A DNA stretch of 39,196 nucleotides, from contig CAKTOJ010000005.1 of assembly GCA_934589665.1 (NCBI GenBank), positions 1 through 39,196 of the forward strand. The letters are read 5' to 3'. The position numbers were made by a program, and so were the translations under genes. Position 1 is the stretch's first letter, and each line of letters begins with the position of its first letter. The notes beneath the pieces were generated by a model that worked only from the letters and a program-made list of their open reading frames with translations, was not told where the DNA came from and searched no databases. Positions 16,505 through 24,489 of this stretch are shown here, piece after piece. Origin of the DNA: an uncultured Oscillospiraceae bacterium (GTDB lineage Bacteria; Bacillota; Clostridia; Oscillospirales; Oscillospiraceae).

Positions 16505-17575
16505 TCAGCTCTCCGTGCTCTCGCGCAGCTTTTCCGCCTGCGACTGCATGGTAAGCGCGTCAATGATGGGATCAAGTCCGCCGTTCATCACGGCGTCAAT
16601 GTTGAAGCTCCGGTTCTCTCCCGTCAGCCGGTGATCGGTCACGCGGTTCTGCGGGAAGTTGTAGGTGCGGATGCGCTCGTTGCGCATGCCGGTGCCGACC
16701 TGCGCGCGGCGCTCGTTCGTCACGGCGCTCTCCACCCGCTCGCGCTCCATCTCGTAGAGCTTGGAGGCGAGCATCTGCATGCACTTGGCACGGTTCTGCA
16801 CCTGAGAGCGCTCCTCCTGACAGGCGACAACAATGCCTGTCGGCTTATGGATCAACCGCACGGCAGAGCTCGTCTTATTCACGTGCTGACCGCCCGCGCC
16901 GGAGGAACGGTAGACCTGCATTTCAATGTCCTCTGGGCGCAGATCGACGTCAACCTCCTCCATCTCCGGCAGTACGGCGACCGTGGCCGTGGAGGTATGG
17001 ATGCGTCCGCCGGATTCCGTTTCCGGCACGCGCTGGACGCGGTGCACGCCTGACTCGAACTTGAGCCGCGACCACGCGCCCGCGCCGTTGACGACAAAGT
17101 CGGCCTCCTTCACGCCGCCGAGCTCCGTGTCGTTGTAGTTGAGCAGCTCGACCCGCCAGCCGTGCTTTTCCGCGTACATGGCGTACATCCGGTAGAGGTC
17201 GGCGGCAAACAGCGCGCTCTCCTCCCCGCCGACGCCGCCGCGCAGCTCCATAATGACGTTTCTTCCGTCGTTCGGATCGCGCGGCAGAAGCAGCACGCGC
17301 AGCTCATCGTAGAGCCGTACCTTGTCCGTCTTGGCCTGCCGCAGCTCCTCCTGCGCCATCTCACGCAGCTCAGGGTCTGAGAGGAGCGCCTCCGCCTCGG
17401 CGATAGTCCGTTCCGCGCGGCGGTAAGCCTCGTAAGCCTGCACGACCGGCTCAAGCTCCTTCTGCTCCAGCGTGAGCTTTTTGAGCTGCGCGGCGTCAGC
17501 GTAGATCTCCGGCACAGTCAGCAGCTCGCCGATCTCCGCACAGCGGCGCGCGAGCTGTTCCAGCTTCTCCCACAT
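16505..17575 (-). CDS. prfA: Peptide chain release factor 1
   Basis: Protein of 356 residues that ends translation at UAA and UAG. The stop-codon recognition loop reads RVPETESGGRIHTS; PET is the PxT tripeptide that marks RF1, against SPF in RF2. The peptidyl-transferase loop is SSGAGGQHVNKTSSAVRL, with the GGQ that is methylated by PrmC. PrmC is not encoded next door as it often is. It begins 4 bp after the flavodoxin stop, so translation is probably coupled. Confidence 0.97.
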   Translation of the reverse strand: MWEKLEQLARRCAEIGELLTVPEIYADAAQLKKLTLEQKELEPVVQAYEAYRRAERTIAEAEALLSDPELREMAQEELRQAKTDKVRLYDELRVLLLPRDPNDGRNVIMELRGGVGGEESALFAADLYRMYAMYAEKHGWRVELLNYNDTELGGVKEADFVVNGAGAWSRLKFESGVHRVQRVPETESGGRIHTSTATVAVLPEMEEVDVDLRPEDIEMQVYRSSGAGGQHVNKTSSAVRLIHKPTGIVVACQEERSQVQNRAKCMQMLASKLYEMERERVESAVTNERRAQVGTGMRNERIRTYNFPQNRVTDHRLTGENRSFNIDAVMNGGLDPIIDALTMQSQAEKLRESTES

Positions 17576-17579
17576 CGTC

Positions 17580-18074
17580 TCAGTTCTCCGCCGTCATGTA
17601 ATTTGTCACATTGCGCACAAACTCGTCGCGCCAGAAATGGTAGCCCGCCGAGCCGATGCGCAGCGAGACCTCCGCGACATGCGGGCGCTCCACGTACTGA
17701 TCCATCTGGCCGTACACGTCCTTGTAAAGCTCCTCGCTGCCGTGCGTGAGCACATAGGCGATATTCTGGATCTCCAGCCCGCGGCGCTTTAAAAAGCCGC
17801 GTGCCACGCTCGAGCAGCGCCCCGCCCAGATCGGCGTGGCAAGAATGACGAGCCGGTAGTCATGCAGTGCGCGGCGCGTTTCGACCGGCTCCATGGCACG
17901 GGTGCGCTTGCGCATGGCGTCGAGTCCCGAGCGGAGATAGCCCACCGTCCCGGAGCGGTCGACGCGGTCACGCAGTTCCGCGCACTCGCAGTCGAGCGCG
18001 GCGGCGATCTCCTCCATCGCAAATTTTGTGTTTCCCGTGCGGGAATAGTAAAGGCACAAAATGTCTCGATTCAT
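17580..18074 (-). CDS. Flavodoxin family protein
   Basis: Protein of 164 residues starting with ILCLYYSRTGNTKFAMEEIA, the FMN phosphate-binding loop (SxTGNT). The mid region has YRLVILATPIWAGRCSSVARGFL, which in flavodoxins contacts the isoalloxazine ring. It is longer and more basic than classic electron-carrier flavodoxins and closer to the flavodoxin-like oxidoreductases often annotated by domain only. It starts 2 bp after the YdcF stop with a strong GGAGG. Redox partner unknown. Confidence 0.85.
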   Translation of the reverse strand: MNRDILCLYYSRTGNTKFAMEEIAAALDCECAELRDRVDRSGTVGYLRSGLDAMRKRTRAMEPVETRRALHDYRLVILATPIWAGRCSSVARGFLKRRGLEIQNIAYVLTHGSEELYKDVYGQMDQYVERPHVAEVSLRIGSAGYHFWRDEFVRNVTNYMTAEN

Positions 18075-18076
18075 GG

Positions 18077-18862
18077 TTAACCTCCAAATGCATAGTAGGC
18101 GGCAAGGCCAAAGGCCTCACGAATGTAGTAATTGACGCTCAGAGCGCGGAAATAGAGCGTGTCCGGCATATGCGCCGGCACGGCGGCGGAGATGCCGCCC
18201 CAGAGCAGCCGCGCGCGGCAGAGATGGTAGTCCGAGGTCACGATGGCGACGCATTGTCCCGCGTCCACGCCGAGCGATTCGAGCACTTCGCGCGAATAGA
18301 GCATGTTCTCCCGCGTGTTCGTCGAGCGCTCCTCGAGATAAAGGCAGTCCGCGTCCACACCGCGGGCCGTCAGAGCGCGGCGCATGCACTCCGCCTCTGT
18401 GATGTCCTCTCCCTCGCCCTGTCCGCCGGAGAGCACAACCGGCACACCGGGATGTGTCTTCATATATTCCGCCGCCGCGTCGATGCGCGTGGAGAGCGAG
18501 AGCGACGGCGTTTCACCGTTCACGCCCGCACCGAGCACGATGACCGCGCTCACCGGGGTGTCCGTCCTGTCTGCAAGCGAGCCGCGGACGACCATTGTTT
18601 CCATCACCGTAAAGAGGCCAAAGCCTGCTAAAAGCACACCGATGAGCGCAAGCTCACCCCATGCCGCCGCGCGGCAGTCGTACCGTGCCGCATGCTCCAG
18701 TGCTGCAAAGGCCAGCAGCACCAGCGCGGCGCACAGGCACAAAAAAGCGGAAAACCGCACGCCCGGCACCACCCGCAGCAGTGCTGCGAGCACAAAGAAT
18801 ACGAGCGACGCACAGAGGAGCCGTTTCTCCCGCTTTGCAAGTGCTTTCCGTTGCTTCGGCAT
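18077..18862 (-). CDS. YdcF/SanA-like DUF218 membrane protein
   Basis: Protein of 261 residues. The N-terminus is basic, followed by three or four membrane helices (about 16-105) and a DUF218 domain from residue 120. The domain shows VIVLGAGVNG, VVLSGGQGEGEDITEAECM, EERSTNTRENMLYS and IVTSDYHLCRARLL, all family hallmarks. DUF218 proteins (SanA, ElyC, YdcF) are linked to envelope and lipid-carrier metabolism, which fits its place in an operon with murF and ddl. The enzyme reaction is not established. Strong ribosome binding site GGGAGGT before ATG 18862; 46 bp after the ABC-F gene. Confidence 0.9.
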   Translation of the reverse strand: MPKQRKALAKREKRLLCASLVFFVLAALLRVVPGVRFSAFLCLCAALVLLAFAALEHAARYDCRAAAWGELALIGVLLAGFGLFTVMETMVVRGSLADRTDTPVSAVIVLGAGVNGETPSLSLSTRIDAAAEYMKTHPGVPVVLSGGQGEGEDITEAECMRRALTARGVDADCLYLEERSTNTRENMLYSREVLESLGVDAGQCVAIVTSDYHLCRARLLWGGISAAVPAHMPDTLYFRALSVNYYIREAFGLAAYYAFGG

Positions 18863-18908
18863 GGCTTGACCTCCCGCCCGCTGCTATCCTCCCTGCCAAT
18901 TCTTCTCT

Positions 18909-20810
18909 TTACTCGCCCGCCTCGGCGGCAAGCGCTTCCCAGCGCTCCATCAGCTCCGTAAGCTTCTGCTCCTGCGCTTCCTTTTCCGCATAGAGCGCGC
19001 TGTATTTTTCATAGTCCGCCGCGGCCTCCTCCAGCCGCGCGTCCAGCGCGGCAAGCGCCTCCTCCTGCTGCGCGATCTCGCGCTCGCAGATCGTCAGCTG
19101 GCGGCGGGCGGCCTGCTGGCCCTTATTGCCGCGCTGCGGCTTTTCCGCAGCCGTCTTTTCCTTCGCAGGCTTTTCCGTCTCGACCTTTTTCGCCGGCTGC
19201 TCCGCCTTGAGCTTGCGGTAGCGCGCAAAGCCCATGGGATAGTCCGTGATGGTCTGATCCTCCAGCTCCCATACACGGGTGGCAAAGCGGTTGATGAAAT
19301 AGCGGTCGTGGCTGACGAACAAAAGCGTGCCGTCAAAGGCCTCCACCGCCTCCTCGATCCACTCGCGCGAAGCGATGTCGAGGTGGTTGGTCGGCTCGTC
19401 GAGGATCAGGAAGTTGACCTCGTCGTCCATGAGCATGCACAGCCGCAGGCGGCTCTGCTCGCCGCCGGAGAGCACAGAGACGGATTTGAACACATCCTCA
19501 CCCTGAAAGTGGAACGCGGCCAGCCGGTCGCGTGCCTTCTGCGGCGTGATATCCCGCTTCGACCAGAGCATTGTGTCGACCAGGTTCCGCTGCGGCACGT
19601 CAAAGTGAATGATCTGCGGCAGATACGCAATCTTCACCGAGGGGCCGAGCTTGATGCGCCCCTCGTCGGGATATTCCTCGCCCATGATCATCTTGATGAG
19701 CGTCGATTTTCCCGTGCCGTTGTCGCCGATGAGCGCGATGCGCTCTCCGCCGGTGATCTTCAGGTTCACGCCCGAAAACAGCCGCCGCTCACCGAAGCAC
19801 TTGCCGACGTCCTTGAGCGCCATGACCTCGTCACCTATAAACTCACGGCTCTGGAACTGCGCGGTCAGCTTGCGCTCGCGCGTGGGCTTGTCCGTCGTGC
19901 GCATGCGCTCGATGCGCTTTTCCATCGAAAACGCGCGCTTGTGCAGCGCGTCGTTGCCCATAAAGGCCCACAGGTGCAGCTTTTCCGCCGCCGCCTCGAG
20001 TTGTTTGATCTTCGCCTGTTCCTTTTCATACTGCCGCATCCGCTCAAGATAGCGGCGTTCCTTCTCCACGGCGTAAAAGCTGTAGTTGCCGTTATAGAAC
20101 TCCGCATGCCCGTCCAGAATCTCAATGACACGGGTGATGGTGCGGTCGAGGAAATAGCGGTCATGCGAAATGGCCACGACCGTGCCCTTGAAGGAGGCCA
20201 GATAGTCCTCCAGCCATTCGATCGCGTGGAGGTCGAGGTGGTTTGTCGGCTCGTCGAGGAGCAGAATGTCCGTATCCTCCAGAATCAGGCGGCCGAGGTT
20301 CACGCGTGTCTTTTCCCCGCCGGAGAGCGAGTCGAACAGCCGCGTGCGCATATCGGCGGGGATGGACAGGCCATTTGCGACCTTGTTGACGGCAGTGGCC
20401 GTGTCGTAGCCGCCGAGGCCCTCGAAGCGGGCGGAAAGCTCGCCGTAGCGGCGCAGCGTCTCCTCCGACTCATCGCCGTCCGCCATCTGCCGGGAAAGCG
20501 CCTCCATCTCATCCGCCATATTCCGCATGCGGGCAAAGGCGGACTGCAGCACATCCTCGACCGTGTACCCTTCGGGGTAGACCGGGATCTGCGAAATCAA
20601 ACCCACGCGGTGGTTCGAGGCAATGGCGACCTCTCCGGTATCATAGTCGATCTCACCGGTGAGGATGCGGAAGAGCGTCGTCTTGCCCGCGCCGTTCTTT
20701 CCGAGCAGGCCCACGCGCTCGCCGGAGTTGATCTGAAAGGTCAGGCCGTCGAGTATTTTCTTTTCCAGGTCAAAGGACTTTGTCAGTCCCGTTACGCTTA
20801 TTTCGATCAT
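18909..20810 (-). CDS. ABC-F family ATPase (YdiF/Uup-like)
   Basis: Protein of 633 residues with two ABC domains and no membrane segment, so an ABC-F translation factor rather than a transporter. The first cassette has GLLGKNGAGKTTL, LSGGEKTRVNLG and ILLLDEPTNHLD. The second has LIGDNGTGKSTL, LSGGEQSRLRLC and FLILDEPTNHLD. The linker (about 240-310) is rich in charged residues. A C-terminal coiled coil after residue 530 resembles Uup. Such proteins act at the ribosomal E site. ATG at 20810 overlaps the murF stop as ATGA. A frame that opens at 20939 is rejected because it would lie wholly inside murF. Antibiotic-resistance function cannot be judged from sequence. Confidence 0.93.
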   Translation of the reverse strand: MIEISVTGLTKSFDLEKKILDGLTFQINSGERVGLLGKNGAGKTTLFRILTGEIDYDTGEVAIASNHRVGLISQIPVYPEGYTVEDVLQSAFARMRNMADEMEALSRQMADGDESEETLRRYGELSARFEGLGGYDTATAVNKVANGLSIPADMRTRLFDSLSGGEKTRVNLGRLILEDTDILLLDEPTNHLDLHAIEWLEDYLASFKGTVVAISHDRYFLDRTITRVIEILDGHAEFYNGNYSFYAVEKERRYLERMRQYEKEQAKIKQLEAAAEKLHLWAFMGNDALHKRAFSMEKRIERMRTTDKPTRERKLTAQFQSREFIGDEVMALKDVGKCFGERRLFSGVNLKITGGERIALIGDNGTGKSTLIKMIMGEEYPDEGRIKLGPSVKIAYLPQIIHFDVPQRNLVDTMLWSKRDITPQKARDRLAAFHFQGEDVFKSVSVLSGGEQSRLRLCMLMDDEVNFLILDEPTNHLDIASREWIEEAVEAFDGTLLFVSHDRYFINRFATRVWELEDQTITDYPMGFARYRKLKAEQPAKKVETEKPAKEKTAAEKPQRGNKGQQAARRQLTICEREIAQQEEALAALDARLEEAAADYEKYSALYAEKEAQEQKLTELMERWEALAAEAGE

Positions 20811-22162
20811 GTTGTTTTGAGCAGTTCCTCTACGATTTTCTCCAGATGCATGGAGTGTGACGCCTTGCACAGCAGAACGCTGCCGGGCGTAAAGGCCTGA
20901 CGGGCCGCATCGGCCGCGCTCTGCGCATCCGCAAACCATTCCGATCGGTCAGACGCGGCCTCCGCAATATTTTTTGCGTACTCACCCACGGCGATCACAT
21001 GGTCGACGCCGAGCGAGACACACAGCGCGCCCATCTCACGGTGGGCCGCTTCGGTGATCGCACCGAGTTCCTTCATGTCGCCGAGCACGGCGATCTTCCT
21101 TCCCTCGCTCGCGGCAAGGACGCGCAGGCTCGCGCCCATCGACTGGGGATTTGCGTTGTAGCAGTCGTCGAGCAATCGGCGGTTTCCGCTCAGCCGGTGG
21201 ACCCGCATCCGCGAGCCGGCCGGCTCATAGGCGGCCACGCCACGCTCGATCTCGTCGGCGGAAAGCCCCAGCTCCTCGCCGACCGCCACAGCAAGCGACG
21301 CAGCATAGATCATATGCCGTCCCGGAGAAGGGATGTGCAGATGATAGGCCGCCTTCGCCGTCGTCACGGTGCAGTCCACGCCGTCGATGCCGCGGTCTGC
21401 GACCGCACTTACGCGCGCGCCGGAATGGGCGCTCTCGCCGCAGCGGACAATGCGCTGTGGAAGCTTCACCGTATCGAGCAGCGCATCGTCGCCATTGAGG
21501 ACAGCCACACCGTCCGCGTCAAGGTTTTCAAATATCTCGCTCTTTGCCTTGAGGATGCCCTCGCGCGAGCCGAGAAACTCAATATGCGCGTCACCGATAT
21601 TCGTAATGACGGCAATGTGCGGGCGCACCATCTCACCGAGATAGCGGATCTCGCCGAAGTGATCCATGCCCGTCTCAATGACGGCAGCCTCATAGGTGTC
21701 GTCCAGCCCAAGGAGCGTGAGCGGCGTGCCGATGTCGTTATTGAAATTCTCCGCCGTCTTGAGCGTGCGGTACTTCTGCGAGAGGACGGCGGCGATCATC
21801 TCCTTGGTCGTCGTCTTGCCGACCGAGCCGGTGATCTGGACGAAGGGAATATCAAACTGTCCGCGGTACCACGAGGCCAGCGCCTTGAGCGCAAGGCGCG
21901 TATCCGGCACCGAGATGTAGAATTTACCGTCTTCAAACGTTTCCGGTGCTCTGGCGCACAGGCAGCCCGCCGCGCCGAGGGCAAGCGCCTTGTCGATATA
22001 GTCATGTCCGTCGAAGCGCTCGCCGGTGAGCGGGATAAAGAGCGCGCCCTCCCCCGCCTTCCGGCTGTCGGTGGAAACGGAGGTCACCTCCGCGCTTTCC
22101 TCTCCTGCAAGCAGGACGCCGCCCGTGGCGGCAAGCAGGACGCTGACCGTCAGCTTTTTCAT
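20807..22162 (-). CDS. murF: UDP-MurNAc-tripeptide-D-alanyl-D-alanine ligase
   Basis: Protein of 451 residues that adds D-Ala-D-Ala to the UDP-MurNAc-tripeptide in the cytoplasm. The ATP loop is TGSVGKTTTKEM at 111-122. Further Mur-ligase motifs are VIETGMDHFGEI, ITNIGDAHIEFLGS and DDCYNANPQSM. The gene directly follows ddl with a 4-base ATGA overlap and so receives its substrate from the neighbouring enzyme. Its 3' end overlaps the ABC-F start in the same way. Three genes translated by stop-start coupling is a notable tight arrangement. Confidence 0.97.
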   Translation of the reverse strand: MKKLTVSVLLAATGGVLLAGEESAEVTSVSTDSRKAGEGALFIPLTGERFDGHDYIDKALALGAAGCLCARAPETFEDGKFYISVPDTRLALKALASWYRGQFDIPFVQITGSVGKTTTKEMIAAVLSQKYRTLKTAENFNNDIGTPLTLLGLDDTYEAAVIETGMDHFGEIRYLGEMVRPHIAVITNIGDAHIEFLGSREGILKAKSEIFENLDADGVAVLNGDDALLDTVKLPQRIVRCGESAHSGARVSAVADRGIDGVDCTVTTAKAAYHLHIPSPGRHMIYAASLAVAVGEELGLSADEIERGVAAYEPAGSRMRVHRLSGNRRLLDDCYNANPQSMGASLRVLAASEGRKIAVLGDMKELGAITEAAHREMGALCVSLGVDHVIAVGEYAKNIAEAASDRSEWFADAQSAADAARQAFTPGSVLLCKASHSMHLEKIVEELLKTT

Positions 22163-23214
22163 GCCTGCTTCCCCCGCGCGCGCAGAGAACCGGCCACGAT
22201 GCGTTCACACAGCTCGCCGTAGCCAATGCCCGCCGCCGCAGCCTCCTGCGGCACGAGGCTCGTCGGCGTCATGCCGGGCAGCGTGTTGATCTCAAGGAAG
22301 TACGGCGTGCCGTCCTCGGTCACGATGAAGTCCGCGCGGGAATAGACGCTCAGTCCCAGCACGCGGAACACCGTCTCGGTCGCGCGGCGCAGCTCCGCCT
22401 CCCACGCCTCGGGGATGTGCGCGGGGCAGACCTCCTCCGCCGCGCCGGCCTGATACTTGTTGGCATAATCATAAAAGCCGGTCTTGGGAATGATCTCGAT
22501 GGCAGGCAGGGCATGGCCGTCGAGGATGCCGACCTGAAGCTCGCGGCCCCTGATGTACTGTTCAATAACGACCTGCGCGCCGAAGTGCAGGCACTCAGTC
22601 AGCGCGGCGGTCACCTCGTCCTTAGTATGTGCAATGGTCACGCCGATGGACGAGCCGTTGGCGTTGGGCTTGACGACGCAGGGCAGCTCCGTCTCCGCAA
22701 CGATCTGCGGGATGTCCGCCGCCGTATACTTCATCGCGCGCCACTTGGCCGTGGTGACATAGGGCGCGACAAGGCGCTTGGTCAGGTCCTTATCCATGGC
22801 GATGGCGCTGCCGAGGTAGCCCGAGCCGGTGTAGGGGATGCCGAGCAGGTCGAACGCTGCCTGCACTCTTCCGTCCTCGCCGCAGGTGCCGTGGAGCGCG
22901 ATAAACACCACGTCCGCCATAGCGCACACGCGCAGCACGTCCTTTCCGAACACACTCGCACTCTGATCCGCCCGGCTCGCGCGCACCGCGTCAAGATCCG
23001 GCTCCTCACGGGCGACGGAGAAATCGCCGCACAGTCCGTCCGGCGCGTTGAAAATATCCTCAAGCGTGCCGCCGTAATTCTCCAGTCCCAAAAACATATC
23101 CACCAAAATGGCCTGGTGACCCCGCTCGCGCAGTGCGCGGCAAATGCGCGAGCCGCTTGAGAGCGACACATTGCGCTCCATGCTCAATCCTCCGGCCAGT
23201 ACAACAATACGCAT
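22159..23214 (-). CDS. ddl: D-alanine-D-alanine ligase
   Basis: ATP-grasp enzyme of 351 residues that joins two D-alanines for peptidoglycan. Motifs are VVLAGGLSMERNVSLSSG (N-terminal loop), LHGTCGEDG, VVKPNANGSSIGV (phosphate loop), FYDYANKYQAG and LEINTLPGMTPTSLVP. The tyrosine-containing FYDYANKY segment is like normal Ddl rather than VanA-type D-Ala-D-Lac ligases, so I infer ordinary D-Ala-D-Ala activity. ATG at 23214 follows AGGAGG with a good spacer. First gene of the operon that runs to the M18 aminopeptidase, behind a leader of roughly 120 bases. Confidence 0.96.
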   Translation of the reverse strand: MRIVVLAGGLSMERNVSLSSGSRICRALRERGHQAILVDMFLGLENYGGTLEDIFNAPDGLCGDFSVAREEPDLDAVRASRADQSASVFGKDVLRVCAMADVVFIALHGTCGEDGRVQAAFDLLGIPYTGSGYLGSAIAMDKDLTKRLVAPYVTTAKWRAMKYTAADIPQIVAETELPCVVKPNANGSSIGVTIAHTKDEVTAALTECLHFGAQVVIEQYIRGRELQVGILDGHALPAIEIIPKTGFYDYANKYQAGAAEEVCPAHIPEAWEAELRRATETVFRVLGLSVYSRADFIVTEDGTPYFLEINTLPGMTPTSLVPQEAAAAGIGYGELCERIVAGSLRARGKQA

Positions 23215-23335
23215 CGTTTTTCCTCCTGATTTTTAGAAAACTGCACCCATCAGCCGGCCGTGCCGGCATGCCCTCGGGCTGCCAGGGAGCGTATCCGTCC
23301 GCACCAGCTGATGCTATCAATGCTATTTTATCAGG

Positions 23336-23375
23336 ATATACTTTATCACAAGAGTGCAACAATTACAAGAAGAAA
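23336..23375 (-). promoter_or_regulatory. Probable promoter of the ddl-murF operon
   Basis: On the minus strand, TTGTAA and then, 17 bp on, TAAAGT preceded by TGA (extended -10). This lies directly downstream of the SLH-gene terminator and upstream of ddl. The hexamers are each 4 of 6, so strength is moderate. The leader between here and ddl (about 23215-23335) is rich in inverted repeats and has no open frame of note. Confidence 0.5.
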
Positions 23376-23396
23376 GGCGGCAAAGCCGCCTTTCTT
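23370..23396 (-). terminator. Intrinsic terminator after the SLH gene
   Basis: Perfect 12-bp stem (23370-23381 with 23385-23396) with an AAA loop, starting at the base next to the stop codon on the minus strand. The T-rich arm serves as the U tract. It separates the SLH gene from the ddl operon. Confidence 0.8.
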
Positions 23397-24386
23397 TCAG
23401 GAAAACAGCCCGCCGCCGTTCTTTTTCTCAGAAAGCGTCATCGCCGCCGAGAGCAGCTGTGCGGCCTCGGCGCGCGTGAGCGTGCGCTGCCAGCCTCCGT
23501 CGGAAAAGCTGCCGCTGGCGATCACGCTGACCGACTCCAGATTCGCCACGGCCTGCGCGCTCCAAGCGTCGGCGCTCTCGCCGTAATAGCCGCTCAGGTC
23601 CACATCCGTCACGCGCAGCAGACGGTTGAGCACAGCCGCCGCCTCGGAGAGCGAAACCTCGCTTTGCGCGCAGAACGCTACGCCCTCCGGCGTGTCCACA
23701 CCGCGGATCAGCCCGCAGCGCAGCGCACTAACCGCGCTCCCCTTGCCCCAGAGCGGAATATCCGCGTCGTCGCAAAAGCCCGTGAGCGCGCTGTCCTCCG
23801 CTGGGATATCCGCCGCGGCAAGCGCCATCGTGATAAACTCAACGCGGCTGACCGGACGGTCGGGCTCAAAAAAGCGCTTGCCGCCCACCTGTGTGCCGAC
23901 GAAAACGCTGTGCTCGGCAAGATCGACCGCCGCCGTGTAGGCGGCATTCCCGCTCATGTCGTCATAGGTCACGCCGCTTTTCGCGCGCTCAATGGTGATG
24001 CGCACCGTCGCGGGCGCGGACGAGCGTCCCTCGCTGTCGGTCGCAAGGTAGGTGAACTGATCCGCGCCGCAGCGGCTGCCCGAGGTGTAGACAAAGCTTT
24101 CGCCGTCGAGCGTCACCGTCCCCTTTGACGGCCCGGTGACGATGGAAAAGCTCAGGCCGCCGCCCGTCCGGTCGATGGCGGCAAGTGTTCCGGTGTATGG
24201 GATGCCTCGGTACACGCGGACCGCCAGGTTCTGCGCGATGGGCGCGCCCTCTACTGGCGCAGGCGTCTCCTCCTTTCCTCGCCCAAAAAGCGCCGAGGCA
24301 GGCGAGGCGAACGCGGTAAAGAGCACCGCCGCAAGGAGCAGCGGCGCCGCGCGCCAGAGCAGTTCTTTTCTCTGATCGATATGCAA
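23397..24386 (-). CDS. Secreted S-layer-homology domain protein with Ig-like domain
   Basis: About 329 residues. A signal peptide (basic start, then a hydrophobic run ending ASPASA near residue 32) is followed by one Ig-like/Big_9-type module. That module is about 50-135 and contains GTVTLDGESFVYTS and GADQFTYLATDSEGR. Three degenerate SLH repeats fill the rest (about 140-200, 205-262, 265-325). SLH modules bind pyruvylated wall polymer, so this should sit on the cell surface. Two TTG codons are possible starts; the second, at 24386, is 8 bases after GGGAGG, the first only 2 bases, so I choose 24386. No catalytic domain seen. Confidence 0.85.
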   Translation of the reverse strand: MHIDQRKELLWRAAPLLLAAVLFTAFASPASALFGRGKEETPAPVEGAPIAQNLAVRVYRGIPYTGTLAAIDRTGGGLSFSIVTGPSKGTVTLDGESFVYTSGSRCGADQFTYLATDSEGRSSAPATVRITIERAKSGVTYDDMSGNAAYTAAVDLAEHSVFVGTQVGGKRFFEPDRPVSRVEFITMALAAADIPAEDSALTGFCDDADIPLWGKGSAVSALRCGLIRGVDTPEGVAFCAQSEVSLSEAAAVLNRLLRVTDVDLSGYYGESADAWSAQAVANLESVSVIASGSFSDGGWQRTLTRAEAAQLLSAAMTLSEKKNGGGLFS

Positions 24387-24446
24387 GGTCAATTCCTCCC
24401 TTTTTTAATCTTCAGCGGTAGTATCTGATAAAAAAGGGCGAGTTAT

Positions 24447-24479
24447 GCAAAAAGAGGCATCCGCCGGACGCCCCTTTGC
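24447..24479 (-). terminator. Intrinsic terminator after rodA
   Basis: Stem of about 14 bp with two wobble pairs (24466-24479 with 24447-24462) around a GGC loop, then a TTTTT run within the 3' arm on the minus strand. It begins about 10 bp after the rodA stop. Confidence 0.7.
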
Positions 24480-24489
24480 AAAATCATAT

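Noticed and set aside
18909..20810. ABC-F gene as an acquired antibiotic-resistance determinant
   Set aside because: It is embedded by stop-start overlap in a core operon, has the C-terminal coiled coil of housekeeping Uup/YdiF types, and base use is like its neighbours.
22159..23214. VanA-type D-Ala-D-Lac ligase
   Set aside because: The loop FYDYANKYQAG and overall motifs fit housekeeping Ddl; there are no vanH or vanX neighbours.
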